This document shows positions 44,178-52,027 of a stretch of DNA of 59,114 nt, piece by piece. Under the pieces are notes generated by a model, which saw only the letters and a list, made by a program, of their open reading frames with translations, did not search any database and was not told where the DNA came from. The first letter of the stretch is position 1. Each line of letters starts with the position of its first letter. The stretch comes from Bacillota bacterium. GTDB lineage: Bacteria; Bacillota; Clostridia; Christensenellales; Pumilibacteraceae. Both the position numbers and the translations under genes were made by a program. The stretch lies in the NCBI GenBank assembly GCA_009780135.1, contig WRAP01000010.1, forward strand, positions 1 through 59,114. Reading direction: 5' to 3'.

Positions 44178-44756
44178 ATGTGGATATACGAAAAAAGATT
44201 ACAGTACCCTGTAAATATAAAGAAAAAATGCCCTAAAACAGCACAACTAATAATTACGCAATACGGCGGTCCCGATGGAGAGCTGGGTGCAAGTATGAGG
44301 TATCTTAGCCAACGCTATGTTATGCCGATTGATGAAGGTAAGGCATTATTAACTGATGTCGGTACAGAGGAGCTAGGACACTTTGAAATGATTGGTGCTA
44401 TGGTGCGTCAATTAACAAGAGGGCTAACTAAAGAGGAAATCGTTACTGCTGGTTTTGAGCCGTTTTATGTAGAGCACGGTTTAGGAGTTTTTCCGCAAAA
44501 TGCAGGCGGAGCGGGTTTTAATGCAGCGGCATTTCAATCTAAAGGTGACCCGATTACAGATTTATACGAGGATATGGCGGCGGAGCAAAAGGCAAGAAGC
44601 ACCTACGAGTATCTATTAAAAATGATAGATGACCCCGATGTTTTAGAGCCGTTAAGGTTTTTACGAGCCAGAGAAATAGTACATTTTCAAAGATTTGGCG
44701 AAGTGCTAGAAAAAGTGCGAGATAGATTTGCCAGCACAAATGTATTTACATTTTAA
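44178..44756 (+). CDS. cotJC: CotJC, manganese-catalase-like spore coat protein
   Basis: A 192-residue protein of the manganese catalase family: MWIYEKRLQYPVNIKKKCPKTAQLIITQYGGPDGELGASMRYLSQRY...GKALLTDVGTEELGHFEMIGAM...LYEDMAAEQKARSTYEYLL...ILRAREIVHFQRFGE. The dinuclear Mn ligands (Glu in ELGHFE; Glu and His in AREIVHFQRF) are visible. CotJC is part of the inner spore coat in Bacillus. Its presence with CotJA/B indicates sporulation ability or descent from a spore former. An AAAGGAAA site precedes the ATG. Confidence 0.93.
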   Translation: MWIYEKRLQYPVNIKKKCPKTAQLIITQYGGPDGELGASMRYLSQRYVMPIDEGKALLTDVGTEELGHFEMIGAMVRQLTRGLTKEEIVTAGFEPFYVEHGLGVFPQNAGGAGFNAAAFQSKGDPITDLYEDMAAEQKARSTYEYLLKMIDDPDVLEPLRFLRAREIVHFQRFGEVLEKVRDRFASTNVFTF

Positions 44757-44800
44757 TGCAGAATACAAAGTAGATATATTTTCTCTTTAGAGAAAATTAA

Positions 44801-44842
44801 AAAATAACCGTAAAGATAAACTATCTTTACGGTTATTTTTTA
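44801..44842. terminator. bidirectional terminator between cotJC and small membrane protein
   Basis: AAAATAACCGTAAAGATA and TATCTTTACGGTTATTTT (18-bp arms, four-base loop). T-runs exist on both strands, so it serves the convergent genes on both sides. Confidence 0.85.
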
Positions 44843-44850
44843 ATTGGTTT

Positions 44851-45066
44851 TTAAGCAAGTAATTTGATGTCTCTATATAAAACAAGACAAATAACATCTA
44901 TCCACCAAAAAAGCCAGCCTAATATAAACGGCAATGCTAAAATTGCTCCTAATAGGTTACCACGAAGAAGTCTTTCAAGAACTCCGCCAATCCAACCAAA
45001 GATTATTGCAATAATGATAGATATAATCCATCCTAATCCTAAGTATCCTTTTCTGCTTCTAGCCAT
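44851..45066 (-). CDS. small two-helix membrane protein
   Basis: A 71-residue protein with helices at about 10-29 (GWIISIIIAIIFGWIGGVL) and 35-60 (NLLGAILALPFILGWLFWWIDVICLVL). It starts at an ATG seven bases after AAGGAGG, a perfect Shine-Dalgarno. It has its own consensus promoter (TTGACA at 45165-45160, TATATT at 45142-45137, 17-bp spacer), so it is probably well expressed. The family is not recognised with certainty; small proteins of this layout occur in clostridia. Confidence 0.65.
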   Translation of the reverse strand: MARSRKGYLGLGWIISIIIAIIFGWIGGVLERLLRGNLLGAILALPFILGWLFWWIDVICLVLYRDIKLLA

Positions 45067-45136
45067 ATGTTTGTTACCTCCTTTTAATATTTGGGAAATT
45101 TGTACAATACATATATGTATATGTGCTACAATTGTA

Positions 45137-45165
45137 AATATACTGTAAATTTTATATATTGTCAA
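45137..45165 (-). promoter_or_regulatory. promoter of the small membrane protein
   Basis: On the minus strand TTGACA (45165-45160) and TATATT (45142-45137) with a 17-bp spacer. Confidence 0.75.
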
Positions 45166-45185
45166 ATAAAAAATCCTAAAAATTT

Positions 45186-45225
45186 AATCCTTAATTCCTA
45201 ATTTATCATTTCTAATTTCTCATTC
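45186..45225 (+). repeat. heptamer element with AATCCTTAA header
   Basis: The same header as at 43587, followed by four units of ATTCCTA/ATTTATC/ATTTCTA/ATTTCTC type, 20 bases before the Ca2+ ATPase start. Confidence 0.75.
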
Positions 45226-45244
45226 TATATCATATTTATATAGA

Positions 45245-47953
45245 ATGGACTGGCATAGGTTAGGGACAAGCGAGGTTATAAACAAGCTAAATTCTAGCGA
45301 GAAATTTGGACTAGATGAAAGCGGAATTTTAGCTTCGATAAAAAAATACGGAAAGAATGAGCTAAGTAAGCCTAAACGCAAAAGCATTTTTAGTAAGATT
45401 GGCAATAGTTTACTAGAGCCGATGATGATGATTTTGCTTTTTGCTTTTGGTATTACTTTAACTGTAAATATTATTAGAGTTTTTAGAGGCGATAGCTTTG
45501 ACTGGGCTGAAAGTATCGGCATTTTTTTTGCTATAGTCCTTAGTATCGGTATTTCGATTTTTATGGAGCGAAAAAGCGAAAAGGCTTTTGAGGCTCTAAA
45601 GCGAGTTGGCGAAAATTCTGTTATTAAGGTTGTGCGAAGCGGAAAAGTGGTTCAATTAAATCAAAGCGAATTAGTTGTCGGAGATATTTTATATTTTGGT
45701 GTGGGTGATAAAATTCCTGTGGATTGTAGGCTTATTAAAAGTGATGGTTTAGAAACTGATGAGAGTGCACTGACGGGTGAGAGTATGGCGGTTAAAAAGA
45801 ATGCGGAAAAGGTTTTTGGAACAAATGAAAACCCTCCTTTAGCTGAACGAACTAATATGATATACGGCGGAACTTTTGTTGTTGCTGGTAGTAGCACAGC
45901 GATTGCAGTGGCGGTTGGCGATAGCACGGAATTAGGTGTAATTGCTAAGGAGTTAAAAAAGGTAGTTGAGCATGATACTCCGCTTCAGCAAAAGTTAAAC
46001 GGGCTTGGTAAAATCATTGCAATTTTTGGTGCATTTTCGGCTTTATTTGTTTTTGTGGTTCAGCTAACTCAGTTAATAGCTATGGGTACAGCAAACTTTG
46101 AGAATATTCAAAATGTATTTATAAATAGCATAGTGCTGATTGTAGCGGCAGTACCCGAGGGCTTGCCCACAATTGTAGCTGTAAGTTTAGCACTTAATGT
46201 TATTTTAATGGCGAGATACAAGGCACTTGTTAAAAGGCCGTCTGCAGTAGAAACAATCGGCAGTGTTAGTATAATTTGCAGTGATAAAACAGGAACACTT
46301 ACAGAAAATCGAATGACTGTGAGTGAATTTAATGTTCAATGTTCAACGCACAACGCACAATTTAGGTCGTATATTGATTTGAACATATGTGCAAACAGTA
46401 GTGCAGATTTGGATAGAGGTGCAGACGGGAATTATAAATTTATTGGTAATCCAACTGAATGTGCTATGTTGGTTGCGTTTGAACGGGACGCTTTAGTAGT
46501 GCAGTCCCCTACGAGTAGCGAACTTTGTAGGGGACGCACACTGGGCGTCCCGCCATTAAAATATCAACAACTTCGCCAAAGCGTTACTACACTTAAAACC
46601 TATGCTTTTTCTAGCGAGTATAAGCGAATGACCACTGTTATAAACACAAATAGCCAACGGATTGTGTTAGTTAAAGGTGCACCTGAGGTGGTGTTGGGGC
46701 TTTGTAGCGTGGACAAAGCTATTAAGGATAAAGCGTTACATGAGATAGGAATTCGTCAAAAACAAGCTAAAAGAGTTATTGCTTTCGGCTTTAAAATTTT
46801 GGATAGCGGGATAGATATTAACGATAGAACGGCAATAGAAAAAGGACTTATTTTTGGTGGTTTTGTGGCTATAAGCGACCCTATAAGAAAGGAAGTTTTT
46901 GGGGCAGTCGAGGCATCAAAAAGAGCCGGAGTTGCGGTTAAAATGCTAACAGGTGATCATTTGGCGACGGCGAGAGCGATTGCAATTGAATTAGGTATTA
47001 GTAAAGGCGAGGGAATTTTCGAAGCTAGCGAAATTGAGAAAATGACTGATAAGGAACTCGAGTGTAAAGTAAGTGAGATTAAGGTTGTGGCTAGAAGCAC
47101 TCCGAGTTTGAAATTGCGTATTGTAGAAGCGTTAAAAAGGCAAGACGAGGTTGTTGCGGTTACCGGCGATGGTATAAACGATGCTCCTGCGATTAAGAGT
47201 GCCGATGTAGGTATTGCTATGGGAATTGCGGGGACTGAAGTTACAAAAGAAGCGTCGGATATTGTTTTGTTAGATGATAGCTTTAGTACGCTTGTTACAA
47301 GTATAAAATTCGGACGGGGGATATATGAGAATTTTCAGCGGTTTATGCTGTTTCAGCTAACTGTTAATTTTGCGGCGGTTTTTGTTACAGTTGCGTGTAT
47401 ATTGCTTGGCGTTGGCGCTCCGTTTAATACTTTGCAGTTATTATGGATAAACATTATAATGGATGGTCCACCTGCTTTAACGCTAGGATTAGAGCCAATT
47501 TATGATGGCTTAATGGAGAGAAAGCCTGTAAGACGAGGTGAGAGCATTATTACAAAATCAATGATGAGTCGTATTGCTATCAACGGAATTTTTATAGCAA
47601 CAATAGTAGTACTTCAAGCAACAACAAACTTTATTGGGATAGATACTACAAGAGAGCGGACATTTTTATTTACGCTGTTTATAATATTCCAGTTATTTAA
47701 TACCTTTAATGCAAGAGAGCTGGGTAATAAAAGTATATTTAAGAATTTTACACGCAATAAAATTATGCTGGTTGTTATAGCGGTAGCGATTATATTGCAA
47801 ATAATAATAACTCAATTCGGTGGTAGAATGTTCGGCACAGTAGGTTTGGGCTTTACAGATTGGTTAAAAGTGTTTGGATTAGGGATGCTGATTATTGTGT
47901 TTAATGAGGGATATAAGTGCCTTTTAAGAAAAAGCACTAAAATTACAAATTAG
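45245..47953 (+). CDS. P-type Ca2+-transporting ATPase
   Basis: A 902-residue P2-type ATPase that exports Ca2+ from the cytosol. Asp347 in SDKTGTLTENRM is the phosphorylation site, PEGLP (304-308) is the ion-site helix, TGES the actuator loop, and VTGDGINDAP (about 639) the hinge. The TM6 motif NIIMDGPPALTLG is typical of Ca2+ pumps. The nucleotide domain carries two extra stretches encoded by dispersed repeats: residues ~363-372 (VQCSTHNAQF; four heptamers) and ~420-437 (PTSSELCRGRTLGVPP; a palindrome and the 26-bp element). The pump must tolerate both insertions or be damaged. Confidence 0.92.
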   Translation: MDWHRLGTSEVINKLNSSEKFGLDESGILASIKKYGKNELSKPKRKSIFSKIGNSLLEPMMMILLFAFGITLTVNIIRVFRGDSFDWAESIGIFFAIVLSIGISIFMERKSEKAFEALKRVGENSVIKVVRSGKVVQLNQSELVVGDILYFGVGDKIPVDCRLIKSDGLETDESALTGESMAVKKNAEKVFGTNENPPLAERTNMIYGGTFVVAGSSTAIAVAVGDSTELGVIAKELKKVVEHDTPLQQKLNGLGKIIAIFGAFSALFVFVVQLTQLIAMGTANFENIQNVFINSIVLIVAAVPEGLPTIVAVSLALNVILMARYKALVKRPSAVETIGSVSIICSDKTGTLTENRMTVSEFNVQCSTHNAQFRSYIDLNICANSSADLDRGADGNYKFIGNPTECAMLVAFERDALVVQSPTSSELCRGRTLGVPPLKYQQLRQSVTTLKTYAFSSEYKRMTTVINTNSQRIVLVKGAPEVVLGLCSVDKAIKDKALHEIGIRQKQAKRVIAFGFKILDSGIDINDRTAIEKGLIFGGFVAISDPIRKEVFGAVEASKRAGVAVKMLTGDHLATARAIAIELGISKGEGIFEASEIEKMTDKELECKVSEIKVVARSTPSLKLRIVEALKRQDEVVAVTGDGINDAPAIKSADVGIAMGIAGTEVTKEASDIVLLDDSFSTLVTSIKFGRGIYENFQRFMLFQLTVNFAAVFVTVACILLGVGAPFNTLQLLWINIIMDGPPALTLGLEPIYDGLMERKPVRRGESIITKSMMSRIAINGIFIATIVVLQATTNFIGIDTTRERTFLFTLFIIFQLFNTFNARELGNKSIFKNFTRNKIMLVVIAVAIILQIIITQFGGRMFGTVGLGFTDWLKVFGLGMLIIVFNEGYKCLLRKSTKITN
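46333..46360 (+). repeat. four heptamers inside the Ca2+ ATPase gene
   Basis: Two TGTTCAA units and two CGCACAA units in tandem, read in frame, about 16 codons after the phosphorylated Asp. Confidence 0.9.
46505..46552 (+). repeat. palindromic insertion inside the Ca2+ ATPase gene
   Basis: TCCCCTAC (46505-46512) pairs with GTAGGGGA (46527-46534), and GGGACGC pairs with GCGTCCC further on. The 26 bases 46527-46552 are identical (inverted) to 43125-43150. It is read in frame, adding roughly 16 residues in the nucleotide-binding domain. Confidence 0.85.
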
Positions 47954-48022
47954 GACTTATTGCTTTTTGTTATCTTTTATAAATCAAGATTTGTAATTTG
48001 TATTTTGTGCATTGTAATTTAT
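47942..48022 (+). repeat. heptamer arm pair between Ca2+ ATPase and cdaA
   Basis: The left arm AATTACAAAT contains the stop codon region of the ATPase (ITN then stop). The right arm starts ATTTGTAATT (about 47991) and continues as four 7-bp units (TTTGTAA, TTTGTAT, TTTGTGC, ATTGTAA). The two arms share a 10-bp inverted match. Confidence 0.7.
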
Positions 48023-48074
48023 TATAATGAAAAGTAGTTGATAAAATTAAATGATAAGGTTATAATACCTACAA

Positions 48075-48950
48075 ATGACTAACCCCTTTCAAGATTTTGG
48101 ACAAAATTTAGCTGATACATTTTCTAGTAATCCAATTATTGCTATACTGGATATACTTATTTTTGCTACGATTTTGTTTTGTGTGTTTAGTTTTCTCAAA
48201 AAAAATAATGCTACAAGGCTTATAGTTTTTTTTGCTCCGCTACTGGCGCTGATTGTATTTTTATCTCATGAGACTCTAGGCTTTACTATACTTTCTAGAG
48301 TGCTACTTTATTTTGTGTTTTTTATATTTTTTGGTGCAATATTACTTTTTCCTCAGCAATTCAAAAGACTTATTTGGAGAATTTCGGCATCAAAAGAAGC
48401 TAGAGAAAGCTTTAGTGTTAAGTTTGCTGTTAGCGATATGGCACTAAATGAAGCAATAGAAAATATTGTAAAATCCAGCATCAATATGGCTAAAAAGAAT
48501 ATTGGGGCACTTATTGTTATTGCTCCTGAGGGGTTACCTAGCCACATTTTAGAGAGCGGAACAACAATTTCAGGTAAGGTTAGTAGCTCGTTACTAGAGA
48601 CAATTTTTACTAATAAGACTCCATTGCACGACGGTGCTGTTATAATTCAAGGTAATCAAATTTTGTCGGCTAGCTGTTTTTTACCGCTTTCGCATGATAA
48701 TGCTATAGATAAAGAACTTGGTAGTAGGCATAGAGCAGGTATGGGAATTACAGAAAATCATAAAGCATTTTCTATTATTGTTAGTGAGGAATCGGGTGTT
48801 ATATCGGTGGCTCAAAATGGCGAGTTGACTAGATATTTAGACAGTGATATGCTTAAAGACATTTTGCAACAACTTTATGGATTAAAAATCGTATCTGGTA
48901 AGTTGAAAAATATAAAAGGTAGAAGGCGAGTAAAGGGGAGGGGAAGATAA
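48075..48950 (+). CDS. cdaA: diadenylate cyclase
   Basis: A 291-residue membrane enzyme that makes cyclic di-AMP from two ATP. The N-terminus has three transmembrane helices (about 26-95), then the DAC domain. Asp186 in the DGAVII motif and RHRAG (218-222) bind ATP and metal. Cyclic di-AMP controls potassium, turgor and wall homeostasis in Gram-positives. The usual partners cdaR and glmM are not found intact; an 88-residue gene with a CdaR-like membrane helix lies next. Confidence 0.94.
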   Translation: MTNPFQDFGQNLADTFSSNPIIAILDILIFATILFCVFSFLKKNNATRLIVFFAPLLALIVFLSHETLGFTILSRVLLYFVFFIFFGAILLFPQQFKRLIWRISASKEARESFSVKFAVSDMALNEAIENIVKSSINMAKKNIGALIVIAPEGLPSHILESGTTISGKVSSSLLETIFTNKTPLHDGAVIIQGNQILSASCFLPLSHDNAIDKELGSRHRAGMGITENHKAFSIIVSEESGVISVAQNGELTRYLDSDMLKDILQQLYGLKIVSGKLKNIKGRRRVKGRGR

Positions 48951-49034
48951 TCTTGAAGAAACTTTGGCAAAAATTATGAAACAGGATTATGTTTAGTAAT
49001 TTGTATATAAAGTTATTTCGGATAGTAAAAAATT

Positions 49035-49301
49035 ATGGATAACGAACAATTTATAGTAAAAGAGCCTTCATTAGAACAAGAGTATCTTATAACAGAAGAA
49101 GAATTTGTAGAGGCTGGTGATACGCAAGAGGAAGTTGTTAAGATAGCTGATTCTTACGAGGATTTTAGCGACGGAAGTGTGGATGCCGATAGTAAGTTTA
49201 TAAAAATACTAAAGTTTATTTTTGTAAAGGATATAGAAATAAAAGCGGTGGCATTGGGATTAGCGGGGCTTTTGTGGATTTTGATTGCAGGACTTGGATA
49301 G
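49035..49301 (+). CDS. minimal CdaR-like membrane protein
   Basis: An 88-residue protein with an acidic first half (EPSLEQEYLITEEEFVEAGDTQEEV) and one C-terminal transmembrane helix (KDIEIKAVALGLAGLLWILIAGLG) that resembles the N-terminal helix of CdaR/YbbR (lkilSlllAivLW). It occupies the cdaR position after cdaA, but no YbbR domains follow the helix: the frame ends at once and a heptamer array comes next. It could be a truncated CdaR or an unrelated tail-anchored protein. Confidence 0.5.
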   Translation: MDNEQFIVKEPSLEQEYLITEEEFVEAGDTQEEVVKIADSYEDFSDGSVDADSKFIKILKFIFVKDIEIKAVALGLAGLLWILIAGLG

Positions 49302-49370
49302 GATAGTGTATAGTGCTTAGTTCATAATGCTTAGTGTTTAGTCATAGTGAAGGATTTATTATTGTATGTG
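49302..49370 (+). repeat. heptamer array after the minimal CdaR-like gene
   Basis: About five units of GCTTAGT, TCATAAT, GTTTAGT type directly after the stop codon (from about 49306 to 49340). Confidence 0.6.
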
Positions 49371-49405
49371 GCGGATAAAAACCAGCCTAAGCCATATAAA
49401 AACAT

Positions 49406-50500
49406 ATGAAAAATACGATTAAAAAACCTAAATTTTTACTCCCCCAAGAGGGAATTTCTTTAGAAAAATGGGCTTGTATTGCTTGCGATCAGCATACGAG
49501 TGATTTAGGCTATTGGCAGGAGTTAGCAAAGTTTGTTGGTGAAGAAGTTAGCACTCTTAATTTGATGTTGCCCGAGGTTTATTTACATAGTGATAATAAG
49601 GCAAGGCGATTAGAGGCGATAAAAAAACATTGTAGAACATATGCTAGTACGAGCATATTTAATGAATATAATGGTTTTGTAGCTATAGAGCGGTGGGTTA
49701 GTAATGATGCAATTAGAAAGGGATTGTTAGTGGCAATAGATCTACAAGATTATAGCTTTGAAGTTGGAACAAAGGCACTTATTAGAGCAAGCGAAGGTAC
49801 CGTTTTAGAGAGAATTCCGCCGAGAGTTGAGGGCAAAGAAGTGTGTGATTTTGATTTATCGCATACAATGCTACTTTATAATGATAAGGATTTTATTGTG
49901 CAAAAGGCAATTAACAGTAGCGACAAAAAACGGCTCTATGATTTTGAACTTAATATGGGTGGTGGCAGAATTAGAGGCGAACTAATCGAGAGTGGCGATA
50001 AGATTTTAGAAGCGTTTAGTAAGGTGGTTATTGGCGGGCAAATGTTGTTTGCGGTGGGCGACGGTAATCATTCGTTAGCTAGTGCTAAGGCGATATATGA
50101 GAAAACTAAGGATATAAACAAAAGATTTGTTTTAGCTGAAGCTGTTAATCTTTATGATGAGGCTTTACTGTTTGAGCCGATACATAGATTGGTTTTTACG
50201 GATAAGGTAAGTGAATTTATAAGTGAACTGCAAGCACAAATGCCCATATGTCCAATAGAATCAGTTAGGTTTGTAGATGATTTTATTAAAGCAAAAAATC
50301 TAGAAGTAGATTATATTCATGGCATAGAGCATTTGCAAAAATTAGCAAAACAAAATAATGCTGTAGCAGTAGAGTTAAAACCAATGAACAAATCAGACTT
50401 TTTTAGCTATATTATTAAAAATGGTGCGCTTCCGAAAAAAACCTTCTCAATGGGTGAAGCGGAGGATAAGAGATATTATCTTGAAATAATGAGAAATTAG
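49406..50500 (+). CDS. DUF1015 family protein
   Basis: A 364-residue protein of the DUF1015 family: PLLPQEGISLEKWACIACDQHTSDLGYW near the start and FAVGDGNHSLASAKAIYE near the middle are the diagnostic motifs. It is a cytosolic protein of the HTH/ParB-related kinase-like group; the substrate is not known. Its last codons and TAG stop lie inside the left arm of an inverted repeat (50492-50528). A short gap separates it from lysC on the same strand. Confidence 0.8.
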   Translation: MKNTIKKPKFLLPQEGISLEKWACIACDQHTSDLGYWQELAKFVGEEVSTLNLMLPEVYLHSDNKARRLEAIKKHCRTYASTSIFNEYNGFVAIERWVSNDAIRKGLLVAIDLQDYSFEVGTKALIRASEGTVLERIPPRVEGKEVCDFDLSHTMLLYNDKDFIVQKAINSSDKKRLYDFELNMGGGRIRGELIESGDKILEAFSKVVIGGQMLFAVGDGNHSLASAKAIYEKTKDINKRFVLAEAVNLYDEALLFEPIHRLVFTDKVSEFISELQAQMPICPIESVRFVDDFIKAKNLEVDYIHGIEHLQKLAKQNNAVAVELKPMNKSDFFSYIIKNGALPKKTFSMGEAEDKRYYLEIMRN

Positions 50501-50662
50501 AAATGAGGCGAATGAGAAATTAAGGACTTATATTACAATGAGAAATGAGAAATAAGACGAATGAGAAATTGTTGACTTATTAAACCGTTAAATAATAGTA
50601 CAAAAGAATTTAATATAAGCTATATAGTCCTTAATTTCTCATTTGCCTCATTTCTAATTTCT
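50492..50662. repeat. long inverted heptamer element between DUF1015 gene and lysC
   Basis: The left arm 50492-50528 and right arm 50626-50662 are reverse complements over 37 bases with one mismatch. Both contain heptamers of ATTTCTA/ATTTCTC type (or complement) plus the TCCTTAATT header. A second left-type array (about 50536-50581) lies inside. The arms flank a ~100-base core; this could fold as a long hairpin. Confidence 0.85.
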
Positions 50663-50675
50663 AATTGAAAAACTT

Positions 50676-52022
50676 ATGCAAAATACAAAACTAAAAGTTC
50701 TAAAATTCGGTGGCACCTCTATGGCTAATGCTTCCGCTATAAAAAAAGTTTGCGATATTGTAAAAAGTGATGTGGCAAATAAATTTATAGTTGTTTCTGC
50801 CCCTGGTAAAAGAGAAAAGGCCGATATAAAGGTAACGGATTTATTATATGAAGCGTTTGAGCAAGAGAAAAAAACGGGCGAGTGTTCTAAAGCACTCGAC
50901 AAAGTTCAAAAGCGTTTTGAGGACATTATTAAAGAGCTAAATTTGAATTTAGATTTAAGTAGCGATTTTGAAGCGATAAAATTAGAGATTAAAAATCAAC
51001 CTAGTAATTGCTATATTGCTAGCCGTGGAGAATATTTATCGGCTAAGGTTTTTGCCTCGGCGATTGGCTATGAATTTGTGGACGCTAGCGAGATAATTAG
51101 ATTTAGCACTTGTGGTAGATTTTTGGATTTAACAACAAAAGAGCTGGCAAGAAGACGATTAAAAGATACTAAGGGTGCAGTTATTGGTGGTTTTTACGGT
51201 GCTAACGAACTAGGTACTATTTGGACCTTTAGCCGTGGCGGTAGCGATGTAACGGGGTCGATTATAGCGGGTGCTATGGGTGTTTGTGTATATGAAAATT
51301 GGACAGATGTAGACGGCTTTATGGCAGCAGACCCTCGTATTGTAGATAAACCCGATATTATTGAAATGATGACCTACAAAGAGCTTCGGGAGCTGTCTTA
51401 TATGGGAGCGTCGGTACTGCATTCAGACTCAATTTTTCCTCTAAGAAAAAAAGATATTCCTATCCATATAAGAAATACCTTTAATCCTAAAGCGGTTGGT
51501 ACGCTGATTGTGCCAACTAAAAAGTTTGTAGCCGGCGATTTTAAGCGAAAAGCACGCACAGTTACGGGGATAGCCGGCAAGAAGTTTTTTATAGCGATTT
51601 TTATAGAAAAATCTATGATGAATGATGAAATCGGTTTTGCTAGAAGGGTTTTAAGCTGTTTAGAAAAGCATGAAATTTCTCTAGAGCAAATGCCTGCGGG
51701 GATAGATACTCTTACGATTTTGTTTGATGGTACTTTTGTTAGTGATGAAAAGTTGAAACTTTTACTAGAAGACATAAATTTAGAATGCTCTCCTGATAAC
51801 TTAATTGTAGAAAAAGATTTAGCACTTATAGCAGTAGTAGGACACGGTATGAGCCGTAATAAAGGAACCGCCGCTAGAGTATGCAGTAGCCTATGTAAAG
51901 CCGATGTAAATATAAGACTATTAGATCAAGGCTCCAGCGAGCTAAACATTATAGTAGGTATAGAATTAGCGGATTTTGAAAAGGCAATAAAAGCACTTCA
52001 TAAAGAGTTTCATAAAAATTAA
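50676..52022 (+). CDS. lysC: aspartate kinase
   Basis: A 448-residue kinase that phosphorylates aspartate, the first step to lysine, threonine, methionine and diaminopimelate. It has the N-terminal KFGGTSMANASAIKKV (residues 6-21), FSRGGSDVTGSI near 188 and two ACT-type regulatory regions in the C-terminal third (IEKSMMNDEIGFARRVLSCLEKHEIS and VVGHGMSRNKGTAARVCSSL). Length is normal. Allosteric feedback by lysine or threonine is expected from the ACT domains, not shown. It is followed six bases later by a glycosyltransferase gene. Confidence 0.95.
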   Translation: MQNTKLKVLKFGGTSMANASAIKKVCDIVKSDVANKFIVVSAPGKREKADIKVTDLLYEAFEQEKKTGECSKALDKVQKRFEDIIKELNLNLDLSSDFEAIKLEIKNQPSNCYIASRGEYLSAKVFASAIGYEFVDASEIIRFSTCGRFLDLTTKELARRRLKDTKGAVIGGFYGANELGTIWTFSRGGSDVTGSIIAGAMGVCVYENWTDVDGFMAADPRIVDKPDIIEMMTYKELRELSYMGASVLHSDSIFPLRKKDIPIHIRNTFNPKAVGTLIVPTKKFVAGDFKRKARTVTGIAGKKFFIAIFIEKSMMNDEIGFARRVLSCLEKHEISLEQMPAGIDTLTILFDGTFVSDEKLKLLLEDINLECSPDNLIVEKDLALIAVVGHGMSRNKGTAARVCSSLCKADVNIRLLDQGSSELNIIVGIELADFEKAIKALHKEFHKN

Positions 52023-52027
52023 AAAAT

